Positions 24,869-32,070 of a stretch of 32,070 nt of DNA are shown piece by piece. The notes under the pieces are model-generated. The model made no database searches. It was given only the letters and a program-made list of their open reading frames with translations, and was not told the DNA's origin. Location: positions 1 through 32,070 of the forward strand of contig JBHEMK010000010.1 in assembly GCA_046262635.1 (NCBI GenBank). The letters are read 5' to 3'. The stretch is from JBHEMK01 sp046262635. Its GTDB lineage: Bacteria; Actinomycetota; Thermoleophilia; Gaiellales; Gaiellaceae. The translations under genes and the position numbers were made by a program. Each line of letters opens with the position of its first letter. The first letter of the stretch is position 1.

Positions 24869-25498
24869 CGCGGCCCCATCCGCAGGCCGCCGTCGAGCCG
24901 GATTACCTCGCCGTTCAGATAGTCGTTCTCGACGATGTGGCGGACGAGCGCCGCGTATTCCTCGGGCCTGCCGAGCCGCTTCGGGTAGGGCACCTGCTGC
25001 TCGAGCGACTCCCGGATGTCGTCGCGGAGCCGAGCCAGCATCGGCGTGTCGCTGGGCCCGGGGGCGATTGTGACGACGCGGATCCCGTGTCGCGCCACGT
25101 CGCGGGCGATCGGCAGCGGCCTGTCCGATCTGCCCGTCGAAGGCGGCGTTCGACGCCGTGTTGACGATCACGCCGCCGCCGGCCTGCGCGAGCTTCGGCA
25201 CCGCGTACCTGATCACCGTGAAGGTGCCGACCAGATTGACCTCGATGATCCGGCGGAACTGCTCGAGCTCGAAGGACTCGACCCGCGAGGAGCCGCCGAT
25301 CCCGGCGCAGTTGACGACGCCGTGCAGCGCGTCGAGCCCGGTCAGAAGCTGCTCCACGGACGCCTCGTCGGTGACGTCGCACTCCGGCAGATCGGCGACG
25401 ACGACGGTGCCATCTGCGGCCTCCAGCGCGCTGACGGTCGCTGCGCCCAGGCCGGACTTGCCCCCGGTGACGAGAAATGCGCGTCCCGCGATTTCCAC
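24865..25498 (-). pseudogene. SDR (3-hydroxyacyl-CoA dehydrogenase type) with active-site deletion
   Basis: Starts at GTG 25498, sharing a base with the ligase stop (TAGTG), and ends at TGA 24865-24867. The first part is a good SDR with LVTGGKSGLGAAT, VADLPECDVTDE, VVNCAGIGG and VIVNTASNAAFDGQIGQAA. The sequence then jumps, near 25116/25117 and with a frame change, to LPIARDVARHGIRVVTIAPGPSDTPML and ends normally with NGEVIRLDGGLRM. The segment that should lie between, holding the catalytic YxxxK, is missing. By comparison with the family about 38 bases are lost. Upstream and downstream junctions are intact. The product as assembled cannot be catalytic. Confidence 0.8.
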
Positions 25499-27096
25499 TA
25501 GCTCGTGGGAATCGAGGACTCGCTGCCGGTGAACTGCTCGCGCAGCGCCGTCTTGAGGAACTTGCCGACGCCGGTCTTCGGGATCGCCTCGACGAACTCG
25601 AAGCGCTCCGGAAGCCACCACTTGGCGAAGTGTGGTGCGAGGAATTGCCGCAGCTCGTCCGGCGTCGCGGTTTTGTCTGCCTCGAGCACGATCACCGCCA
25701 GCGGCCGCTCGAACCACTTCTCGTCGGGGATCGCGATCACCGCCGCCTCGGCCACGGCCTCGTGGGCCATCAGCTCGTTCTCGAGCGCGACCGACGAGAT
25801 CCATTCCCCGCCGGACTTGATCACGTCCTTCGTGCGGTCCTGGATCAGGATGTAGCCGCGCGGGTCGAGCGAGACGATGTCGCCGGTGCGAAACCAGCCG
25901 TCCCCGGTCCAGCGGTCAACCTGCTCGGACGTGTCGTGATAGCCGGCGGCGACCCAGGGCCCGCGGATCTCGAGCTCGCCCATCGTCGACCCGTCCCACG
26001 GGATCTCCCTGCCCTCGGCGTCACGGGCCCGCAACTCGACGAGCGGGAGTGGGAGCCCCTGTTTGGCGATGTAGTCGAACCGGATCTCCTCGTCCTGCGC
26101 CGCCAGGTCAGGGTAGAGGTCGGAGAGGCTGGCGACCGGCGAGGTCTCGGTCATGCCCCAGCCGTGCACGACTGTCAGGCCGTGACGCTGCTTGAAGCCC
26201 GCGATCATCGAGCGGGGCGCCGCCGAGCCGCCGACGAGCATCGTCTGCAGGGCGGAGAGGTCCCAGCGGCCAGGCTCCGCGTCGAGCATCCGCAGGATTC
26301 CGAGCCAGATCGTCGGCACGCCGGCTGTGATGGTGACCCGCTCCTGCTCGAAGGCGTCGAGCAGGCTCTCCGGGTCGAGATGCGGGCCGGGATAGATCTG
26401 CCTGACGCCGAGCATCGTCCCGACGTAGGGATAGCCCCACGCGTTTGCGTGGAACATCGGGACGACGGGCAGGATCACGTCGCGCTGCGACAGGTGGAAG
26501 TCGAGCGGGGCCGAGATCGCCACGCCCAGCGTGTGCAGCATCGTCGAGCGGTGCGAGTAGACGACGCCCTTCGGCATCCCGGTCGTGCCGCTCGTGTAAC
26601 ACATCGCCGCGGCCTCGTTCTCATCGAGTCCGGGGTCGCGCCAGGCGTTGGGGTCGGCTCCGGCGAGCAGTTCCTCGTAGGAGTCCTCCACCACGAGGAC
26701 GTGCTCGATCGGCGTCCGGCCCCGGAAGCTCTCGAGCAGCGGCAGGAGGCTGCGGTCGACGACCACGGCGCGGTCGCCGGCGTGGGTCGCGATGTAGGCG
26801 AGGTGGTCGGCGTGGAGGCGGAGGTTGAGCGTGTGCAACACGAAGCCCCCGCACGGGATTCCCAGGTAGGCCTCCAGATGCTGATGGTGGTTCCAGCAGA
26901 GCGTGGCGACACGATCCCCCCGCTCGAGTCCGAGCTCGGCCAGCCCCACAGCGAGCTGCCGCGCCCGCGTCGTGACCTCAGCGTAGGTGGAGCGGTGGAA
27001 GCTCTTGTCGGGCTGCCGCGAGGCGATCTCGGCCCGGCCGAAGTACGACTCGGCGCGGCGCAGGAGCGCGGGGAGCGTCAGCTGGAAATCCATCAT
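25498..27096 (-). CDS. AMP-forming acyl-CoA synthetase (fatty acid--CoA ligase)
   Basis: 532 aa from ATG 27096, overlapping the upstream stop as TGATG; ATG 27093 is next in line. ANL superfamily motifs are complete: the P-loop TSGTTGMPK (168-176), GWGMTETSP, the hinge aspartate in WFRTGDIVSLDPRGYILIQDRTKD, GGEWISSVALEN, and the C-terminal catalytic lysine in PKTGVGKFLK. It activates a carboxylic acid to its CoA ester with ATP. The closest feel is medium/long-chain ligases (FadD, LvaE-like). As the only ligase in the window, it would feed the acyl-CoA dehydrogenases on either side. Acid specificity is not readable. Confidence 0.9.
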   Translation of the reverse strand: MMDFQLTLPALLRRAESYFGRAEIASRQPDKSFHRSTYAEVTTRARQLAVGLAELGLERGDRVATLCWNHHQHLEAYLGIPCGGFVLHTLNLRLHADHLAYIATHAGDRAVVVDRSLLPLLESFRGRTPIEHVLVVEDSYEELLAGADPNAWRDPGLDENEAAAMCYTSGTTGMPKGVVYSHRSTMLHTLGVAISAPLDFHLSQRDVILPVVPMFHANAWGYPYVGTMLGVRQIYPGPHLDPESLLDAFEQERVTITAGVPTIWLGILRMLDAEPGRWDLSALQTMLVGGSAAPRSMIAGFKQRHGLTVVHGWGMTETSPVASLSDLYPDLAAQDEEIRFDYIAKQGLPLPLVELRARDAEGREIPWDGSTMGELEIRGPWVAAGYHDTSEQVDRWTGDGWFRTGDIVSLDPRGYILIQDRTKDVIKSGGEWISSVALENELMAHEAVAEAAVIAIPDEKWFERPLAVIVLEADKTATPDELRQFLAPHFAKWWLPERFEFVEAIPKTGVGKFLKTALREQFTGSESSIPTS

Positions 27097-28067
27097 CAGG
27101 CCGTCCACGCCGCCTCCTCGGTCGCGCGCGCAGCGGGGTGCCCGTCGTCGAGCAGCGCGGCCGCCACTGCGGCGCGCTGGCGGCCCGGCGTGCCGGCGAA
27201 GCCGTGGATCCAGAGGGCGCGCCTGTAGTAGCGGTGCAGGACGTGCTCCCAGGTGAAGCCGATGCCGCCGTGGACCTGGATCGAACGCTCGCAGGCTGCG
27301 ACAGCCGCCTCGGAGGCCTGCGCCTTCGCCGCGGCGGCGGCGACCGGGGCGAGCGGGTCCGCCTCCGCCACGCACCAGGCCGCCCAGTAGGCCAGCGAGC
27401 GGGCCAGCTCGACCTCCATGTACGTCGTCGCAAGGGGATGCGAGACGGCCTGGTAGACGCCGATCGGCCTGCCGAACTGCTCGCGGGCGCGGGCGTGCTC
27501 GATCCCGAGCTCGAGCGCCCGCTGGGCGATCCCGACGGACTCGGCGGCGAGGGCTGCGAGCGCGCGGGGCGGGGCTCCAACACACCCGGTCTTCGTCGGG
27601 CGGAGGCGACCGAGCGGTCGCGTCGGGTCGACCGAATCGAGCGCCTCGCCCTCGGGGGCGACAGGTCCGGCCGCCGTCAGCACCCTGTCGACGCGCCCCC
27701 ACTCGGGCACGAGCCCGTCCACCTCCACCGACCAGCGCCTCGCGCCTGAGGTAGCCTCCGCCTGCTCGCCAGCAGCGAGGAGCGGCAGGGCGAGCGCGAC
27801 GGTCGCGAAGTACGGGCCGGGAAAGAGCGCGTAGCCGATCTCCTCGTGGATCACCGCTTCCTCGACGAAGCCGAGACCGGCCCCGCCCTGGCCCTCCGGC
27901 ACCGACACGCCCAGCCAGCCGAGCTGCGCGAGTTCCGGCCACGAGTCGGGGTCCCAGCCGGCGCCGTCCGCGAGCTCGGCGACCCGCTCGGCTGGAAAAC
28001 GCTCCGTCAGGAAGCGGCGCACCTCCGACTTGAGCGCGAGCTGGTCCTCGCTGAAGGAGAAGTCCAT
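27096..28067 (-). CDS. Acyl-CoA dehydrogenase-like subunit lacking the catalytic Glu
   Basis: 323 aa, shorter than a normal acyl-CoA dehydrogenase (about 380) because the beta domain is eroded. ATG 28067 overlaps the stop of the neighbouring full-size enzyme (TGATG). The N-terminal MDFSFSEDQLALKSEVRRFL and LGWLGVSVPEGQGGAGLGFVEEAVIHEEIG are typical of FadE proteins. The C-terminal helix has VHGGIGFTWEHVLHRYYRRALW. Where partners have EGT or EAGT, this reads GFAGTP, so the base is absent. Tight pairing of one complete and one degenerate acyl-CoA dehydrogenase is known from alpha2beta2 heterotetramers in mycobacterial sterol side-chain degradation. It is probably the beta partner of the protein at 28067-29194. 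Confidence 0.85.
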   Translation of the reverse strand: MDFSFSEDQLALKSEVRRFLTERFPAERVAELADGAGWDPDSWPELAQLGWLGVSVPEGQGGAGLGFVEEAVIHEEIGYALFPGPYFATVALALPLLAAGEQAEATSGARRWSVEVDGLVPEWGRVDRVLTAAGPVAPEGEALDSVDPTRPLGRLRPTKTGCVGAPPRALAALAAESVGIAQRALELGIEHARAREQFGRPIGVYQAVSHPLATTYMEVELARSLAYWAAWCVAEADPLAPVAAAAAKAQASEAAVAACERSIQVHGGIGFTWEHVLHRYYRRALWIHGFAGTPGRQRAAVAAALLDDGHPAARATEEAAWTA

Positions 28068-29194
28068 CAGCGGCTCCTGGGCAGGCCGAGTACCCGCTCG
28101 GCGACGATGTTGCGCAGGACCTCGCTCGTCCCTGCTTCGATCGTGTTGCCGCGGCTGCGCAGCTGCTGGTAGCCCCACCAGCCGTCGTCGACCGGCCCGA
28201 CCAGCTCGCGCGCCAGGGTCGTCAGGCGCTGGTTCGCCTCTGACCACTGGAGCTTGGCGATCGAGCCCTCCGGGCCGGGGACGCCGGTCTTCATCAGCGT
28301 CGAGAGGGAGCGGTAGTTCGTGTAGCGAAGCGCCTGCAACTCGATCCACTCGCGCGCGATCCGGTCGCGCAGCCCGTCGTCGCCGACCCCGTCGGCGAGT
28401 TTGAGCAGCTTATTCACGTTGACCTCGAGCGCGGCGGTCAGTGCGAAGCCGAGTGTCCCGCGCTCGTGCAGCAGCGTCGTCATGGCCACCTGCCAGCCCT
28501 CGCCGATCCCGCCGAGCGCGTTTGCGACGGGCACCTCGACGTCGGTGAAGAAGATCTCGTTGAACTCCGCCTCGCCGGTCAGCTGGCGCAGCGGCCGCAC
28601 CTCGACGCCCGGGGCGTGCATGTCCACCAGGAGGTAGGTGAGTCCCTTGTAGCGCGGCGCCTCGGGGTCGCTGAGCGTGACGAGGATGCACCAGTCGGCG
28701 ATGTGCGCGAACGACGACCAGACCTTCTGACCGTTGACGACGAAGCGGTCGCCCCGCAGCTCGGCGCGGGTGCGCGCGGCCGCGAGGTCGGAGCCCGCGT
28801 CCGGCTCCGAGAAGCCCTGGCACCAGATCTCCTCGGCGGAGAGGATCCTGGCGAGGTAGCGCGACTTCTGTGCCTTGGTGCCGTGGACGATGATCGTCGG
28901 CCCGGCCATACCGATGCCGATCACGCCGATGTGCGCCGGCGCCTCGGCGCGGGCGGTCTCCTCGAGGAAGATCGCCTGGTGGCCGTACGGCGCGCCGCCG
29001 CCGCCGTACTCCGTCGGCCACGTGAGTCCCGCGTAGCCCGCGTCGTAGAGCTTGCGGCTCCACTGGCGTCCGACCTCGGCGAACCTGCGCTCGCCGCCGC
29101 GGCCGCCGCGCTGGGCCTCCGGCAGGTTCGCCCCGATCCAGGCCCGGAGCTCGGTGCGGAAGGCCGCCTCGCCGGGTGTGTCTCGCAGATTCAC
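28067..29194 (-). CDS. Acyl-CoA dehydrogenase, catalytic subunit of a probable heteromer
   Basis: 375 aa from GTG 29194, overlapping the stop of the short MDR gene (GTGA). Longer in-frame starts lie within that gene. The beta domain is complete, with WCQGFSEPDAGSDLAAARTRAELRGD and GQKVWSSFAHIADW. The C-terminal domain ends with GNTIEAGTSEVLRNIVAERVLG, where Glu353 is the expected base. The GGGGAPYGHQAIFLEE segment resembles FadE-type enzymes acting on large or branched acyl-CoAs. It would oxidise an acyl-CoA to the enoyl-CoA with FAD, passing electrons to ETF. It probably works with the degenerate subunit encoded directly downstream. Confidence 0.88.
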   Translation of the reverse strand: MNLRDTPGEAAFRTELRAWIGANLPEAQRGGRGGERRFAEVGRQWSRKLYDAGYAGLTWPTEYGGGGAPYGHQAIFLEETARAEAPAHIGVIGIGMAGPTIIVHGTKAQKSRYLARILSAEEIWCQGFSEPDAGSDLAAARTRAELRGDRFVVNGQKVWSSFAHIADWCILVTLSDPEAPRYKGLTYLLVDMHAPGVEVRPLRQLTGEAEFNEIFFTDVEVPVANALGGIGEGWQVAMTTLLHERGTLGFALTAALEVNVNKLLKLADGVGDDGLRDRIAREWIELQALRYTNYRSLSTLMKTGVPGPEGSIAKLQWSEANQRLTTLARELVGPVDDGWWGYQQLRSRGNTIEAGTSEVLRNIVAERVLGLPRSR

Positions 29195-29772
29195 GCGCTC
29201 ACCGTCAGGGCGATCTTCCCACGGACGTGCCCCGCCTCCAACAGCTCGTGGGCACCGGCGGCCTGCTCGAGCGGAAACGTCGTTTCGAACCGGACGCGCA
29301 GGCGGCCGGCCGCGAGCCAACGCGCGCGGTACGAGAGCCCGGGGCCGCCGGGTCGGACGGAGGTGTGCTGGTGGCCTTCGCCCGGCTGGACGATCGAGAC
29401 CGTCCGGCCCGCGACCGCCGGCGTCAGCGCGCGTGTCGCCGAGCGGATCGAGTTCCAGTCGACCTGCTCGGCGTAGATGCCCTCGCCGATGACGTGCTTG
29501 CGGCCAGGGGCGAACACCTCGGCACCCGGCGCGCGCTCGCGCGCCGCGGGGCAGACCGCTTCGACGACGCCGGCTGCGTCCCGGCCGAGAACGATCGGGA
29601 AGACCTGCGGGGAGCGAGTCTGCTGCCCCTCGCGCGTCTGCCAGCCGACCGGGCTCACGCCCGCTGCGCCGACGGCGATCCGGTCGCCGTCCGGTGGGAG
29701 CGGAGGCTCGGGAACCTCGGCGAGCTCGAGCCGGTCGCGGCCGCCAAACGCGTGGATGACGACGGCCCGCAC
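29191..29772 (-). pseudogene. MDR/quinone oxidoreductase-like gene lacking its nucleotide-binding core
   Basis: Open frame of 193 aa from GTG 29772, against about 310-330 for the family. Residues 1-104 are a GroES-like domain (RAVVIHAFGG, VGAAGVSPVGWQTREG, PIVLGRDAAGVVEAV). Residues from about 105 match only the end of such proteins: ALTPAVAGRTVSIVQPGEG, then FPLEQAAGAHELLEAGHVRGKIALTV. The whole middle, with the AAGGVG cofactor loop, is absent, joined in frame near 29460. It is first in the nine-gene minus-strand chain. The deletion is in frame, so a stable small protein might be made, but NADPH binding is not expected. Either a decayed gene or an assembly join. Confidence 0.7.
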
Positions 29773-29779
29773 GAGGTCA

Positions 29780-29808
29780 TTCTCTCACTAACAACCCGGC
29801 GCTACAGT
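29780..29808 (+). promoter_or_regulatory. Possible promoter of the second livK-like gene
   Basis: TTCTCT (29780-29785) and TACAGT (29803-29808), 17 bases apart, lie in the 76-base divergent gap. TACAGT fits TAnnnT. The GTG follows 40 bases later with its own GGGAGG. Pattern evidence only. Confidence 0.35.
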
Positions 29809-29848
29809 CGGTCCCAGCTACCGGTCGGCAGCGGCGGGGAGGGAAAAC

Positions 29849-31072
29849 GTGAGCAAGCGGTTCAGCGTGGCATGGGGGGTCCCGATCGCGGCGCTGGCCG
29901 TCGGCCTGGCCGGTGCGGCAGGGCGGGGAGCGAGTGACCCGGGCGTGACGCCCAACTCGATCCTGCTCGGCGGGAGCGTCCCCCTGTCCGGGCTCGCGTC
30001 CGGCTACAAGTCCGTCGCGCTGGGCGCCGAGGCCTACTTCAAGTACGTCAACGACCACGGCGGCGTGCACGGGCGAAAGATCGTCTACACCTACCTCGAC
30101 GACGCCTACAACCCGGCGCAGACGGTCCAGGTCACGCGTCAGCTCGTCGAGCAGGACAAGGTCTTCGCGATCTTCAACACTCTCGGCACGGAGGACAACA
30201 TCGCGATCCGCGAGTACCTGAGGGAGCGCGGTGTACCCCAGGTCTTCGTCGCCTCCGGCGCGAACACCTGGGGCCGCGACTACCGGCAGTACCCGACGGC
30301 GATCGGCTACCTGCCGAGTTACATCGCCGAGGGCAAGCTCTACGGCCGCTACGTCGCCTTCCACTGGCCGAGGGCGAAGATCGGGGTCCTCTACCAAAAC
30401 GACGACTACACGAAGGATCTGCTCCGCGGGCTCGAGCTCGGGCTCGGCGCGAAGAGGGGACTGATCAGGGCGACGCAGGGCTACGACGTCACCTCGTCCG
30501 GCGTCTCCTCCCAGCTGGCCTCGCTCAAGGGCGCGAACGTGGACACCCTGATGGTCTTCGCGACGCCGACCTTCGCGATCCAGGCATACGTGGCCGCGAA
30601 CAAGCTGGGCTGGCGGCCGCATGTCGTGATCAACCAGGTCTCGAGCGCGTCCTCGACGATGCAGATCGCGGCCGCGAACGCGGCGCCGCAGACGCAGGGG
30701 TCGATCTCGGCCGTCGTGTTCAAGGATCCGCAGGACCCGGCGCAGCGCAACGACCCGGGCGTGAAGCTCTACCGGCGGCTCCTCGCGAGGTATCAGCCGA
30801 GCGCGGACGTGAAGGACGTCTACAACGTCTATGGGATGGCGGTCGCCTACACGATGGTCGACGCGCTGAAGCAGGCGGGCAAGAACCTCAGCCGCAAGAG
30901 CCTCATGGCCGCCGTGACGCACTTGCAGGAGGCGAACAACCCGTTCCTGCTGAAGGGAGTCGTGCTCTCGACGACACCGACTGACCGGTTCCCGGTCAAG
31001 CAGGCTCAGCTGGAGCAGTGGCGCACCAATCGCTGGGTGCGAATCGGCAAGCTGCTCAGCGCCAGAGGCTGA
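29849..31072 (+). CDS. Second LivK-type substrate-binding protein (orphan)
   Basis: 407 aa from GTG 29849, preceded by GGGGAGGG at a suitable distance. A Sec signal (KR, hydrophobic core to about residue 27) is followed by the mature ASDPGVTPNSILLGGSVPLSGLASG, the usual start of type I binding proteins. No lipobox is present. Paralogy to the protein at 17515-18732 is plain. NPAQTVQVTRQLVEQDKVF is shared apart from one residue, and the nucleotide sequence has a 28-base identical run (17812-17839 and 30152-30179). No permease or ATPase gene adjoins it, so it may share the LivGFHM transporter upstream with a different ligand, perhaps one linked to the neighbouring acid catabolic genes. Confidence 0.88.
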   Translation: MSKRFSVAWGVPIAALAVGLAGAAGRGASDPGVTPNSILLGGSVPLSGLASGYKSVALGAEAYFKYVNDHGGVHGRKIVYTYLDDAYNPAQTVQVTRQLVEQDKVFAIFNTLGTEDNIAIREYLRERGVPQVFVASGANTWGRDYRQYPTAIGYLPSYIAEGKLYGRYVAFHWPRAKIGVLYQNDDYTKDLLRGLELGLGAKRGLIRATQGYDVTSSGVSSQLASLKGANVDTLMVFATPTFAIQAYVAANKLGWRPHVVINQVSSASSTMQIAAANAAPQTQGSISAVVFKDPQDPAQRNDPGVKLYRRLLARYQPSADVKDVYNVYGMAVAYTMVDALKQAGKNLSRKSLMAAVTHLQEANNPFLLKGVVLSTTPTDRFPVKQAQLEQWRTNRWVRIGKLLSARG

Positions 31073-31112
31073 GGGAGGCAGAGGAGCACGCGGTCGGACT
31101 AGGCTGGGCTCT

Positions 31113-32070
31113 GTGCCGCTGGGGCTGCTCGACACGCCGCTGGAGGAGCTCTGCGCGGAAGCGCGCCGGCTCCGAGGCGACCGTCTGATCACCTACTCGC
31201 CGAAGGTCTTCATCCCGCTGACGAAGCTCTGCCGGGACGTCTGCCACTACTGCACCTTCGCGCAGCCTCCGCGCCGCGGCGAGCGGGCGTATCTTTCGAT
31301 CGACGAGGTGCTGGAGATCGGGCGGGCCGGCGCCAGCGCGGGCTGCCGTGAGGCGCTCTTCACGCTCGGGGACAAGCCGGAGCTCCGCTACCGGGCAGCG
31401 CGCGAGGAGCTCTCGGAGCTCGGTTGCGCGACGACGCTCGAATACCTCGCGCGGGCTGCAAAGGCGGTGCTCGACGAGACCGGCCTGATCCCGCACCTGA
31501 ACCCCGGCGTGCTGAGGGCGGCTGAGATCGCCGCCCTGCGGCCTGTCTCCGGTTCGATGGGGATCATGCTCGAGACGCTCTCCGAGCGGCTCGCCGCGCC
31601 CGGAGCTCCACACTTCGGCTCGCCGGACAAGCATCCGTCGGTGCGGCTCGAGACCCTGCGGCTCGCGGGCGAGGCGCGCGTACCCTTCACGACCGGGATC
31701 CTGATCGGGATCGGCGAGACGCGGGAGGAGCGGCTCGAGGCGCTGCTCGCGATCCGCGACGCCGGCGACCACGTGCAGGAGGTGATCGTCCAGAACTTCT
31801 GCGCCAAGCCCGGGACGAAGATGGCCGCCGCTCCAGAGCCGGCGCTCGAGGAGCACCTCTGGACGATCGCGGCGGCGCGAATCCTGCTCGGCCCGGAGGC
31901 CCATCTGCAGGCGCCGCCGAACCTGACGACCGACTTCGCCCGGCTGCTTGACGCCGGCATCGACGACTGGGGCGGCATCTCGCCGGTGACGATCGACCAC
32001 GTCAACCCGGAGGCCCCGTGGCCGGCGGTGAGGCGACTCCGGGAAGCAACGCGTTCACGCCGCTTGGAGC
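31113..32070 (+). CDS. CofG-type radical SAM FO synthase (FbiC N-terminal half), partial
   Basis: The first 319 codons, open to the window end, read from GTG 31113. The radical SAM cluster motif is LCRDVCHYCTF (CxxxCxxC) after YSPKVFIPLT, as in CofG/FbiC. Further family landmarks are CREALFTLGDKPE, HLNPGVL, MGIMLETLSERL, FTTGILIGIGETREER and, near the end, DDWGGISPVTIDHVNPEAPWP. CofG with CofH makes 7,8-didemethyl-8-hydroxy-5-deazariboflavin, the chromophore of coenzyme F420, from tyrosine and a flavin precursor. In many actinobacteria both halves are fused as FbiC. Whether a CofH part follows cannot be seen. TAGGCT seven bases before the GTG could be a leaderless -10. Confidence 0.9.
   Translation, partial: MPLGLLDTPLEELCAEARRLRGDRLITYSPKVFIPLTKLCRDVCHYCTFAQPPRRGERAYLSIDEVLEIGRAGASAGCREALFTLGDKPELRYRAAREELSELGCATTLEYLARAAKAVLDETGLIPHLNPGVLRAAEIAALRPVSGSMGIMLETLSERLAAPGAPHFGSPDKHPSVRLETLRLAGEARVPFTTGILIGIGETREERLEALLAIRDAGDHVQEVIVQNFCAKPGTKMAAAPEPALEEHLWTIAAARILLGPEAHLQAPPNLTTDFARLLDAGIDDWGGISPVTIDHVNPEAPWPAVRRLREATRSRRLE

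Noticed and set aside
24014..25804. 596-aa single protein joining SDR and MDR
   Set aside because: The join arises because the SDR deletion shifts into an open frame; the stretch between has no similarity to either family, and a stop/start overlap separates the two original genes.
31056..32000. 314-aa minus-strand open frame opposite the CofG-type gene
   Set aside because: The plus strand has a clear radical SAM family; the minus frame is an antisense shadow.

Overview
The window is a gene-dense, high-GC stretch of bacterial chromosome. Several features suggest a deep-branching actinobacterium, possibly Thermoleophilia (Gaiella/Solirubrobacter-like): strong GC bias at third codon positions, GTG as the commonest start codon, a CofG/FbiC-type F420 biosynthesis gene, a PPOX-type F420-dependent oxidoreductase, and many acyl-CoA dehydrogenases. 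This placement is an inference from gene content. I see no rRNA, tRNA, CRISPR array, insertion sequence or phage gene.

Layout. (1) 1-6953, plus strand: the tail of a probable Lrp/AsnC regulator, a class III aminotransferase, a complete spermidine/putrescine-type ABC transporter in the order potA-potD-potB-potC, and a DAO-type FAD amine oxidase. Together they look like polyamine or amine uptake and catabolism. (2) 6967-9502: an HMG-CoA lyase converging on a MaoC-type hydratase/acyl-CoA dehydrogenase pair. (3) 9847-14059: a YyaL/DUF255 thioredoxin-domain protein, then a minus-strand set of YbaK-type deacylase, polysaccharide deacetylase and a frame-disrupted FAD oxidoreductase. (4) 14058-18732: a complete branched-chain amino acid type ABC transporter, livG-livF-livH-livM-livK. 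(5) 18739-21875: an aminoglycoside-phosphotransferase-like kinase, a 98-residue DUF6285-like protein, a histidine phosphatase and a divergent ACAD10/11-type acyl-CoA dehydrogenase. (6) 21860-22453: a GNAT acetyltransferase. (7) 22556-29772, minus strand: nine reading frames, all joined by stop/start overlaps (two acyl-CoA dehydrogenases, an acyl-CoA ligase, two SDRs, two MDR-family oxidoreductases, a hotdog thioesterase and a PPOX enzyme). (8) 29849-32070: a second livK paralogue and the start of a CofG/FbiC gene running off the window.

The most interesting region is 18.7-21.9 kb. The kinase, small protein and Asp-type acyl-CoA dehydrogenase match the parts of the LvaA-LvaB-LvaC system, which phosphorylates and eliminates the hydroxyl of 4-hydroxyacyl-CoAs in levulinate catabolism (ACAD10/11 in animals). 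Here the kinase and small protein are also translationally coupled to a histidine phosphatase. The nearby ligase, SDRs and acyl-CoA dehydrogenases could supply and consume the acyl-CoA substrates.

Four genes are damaged. The FAD oxidoreductase at 11768-12862 carries four single-base indels. The MDR gene at 24014-24868 carries six. The SDR at 24865-25498 has lost its YxxxK active-site segment through an out-of-frame deletion. The MDR at 29191-29772 lacks its nucleotide-binding core. The stop/start junctions around them are intact, so the lesions are either very recent or consensus errors in the assembly. Read-level data are needed to tell which.
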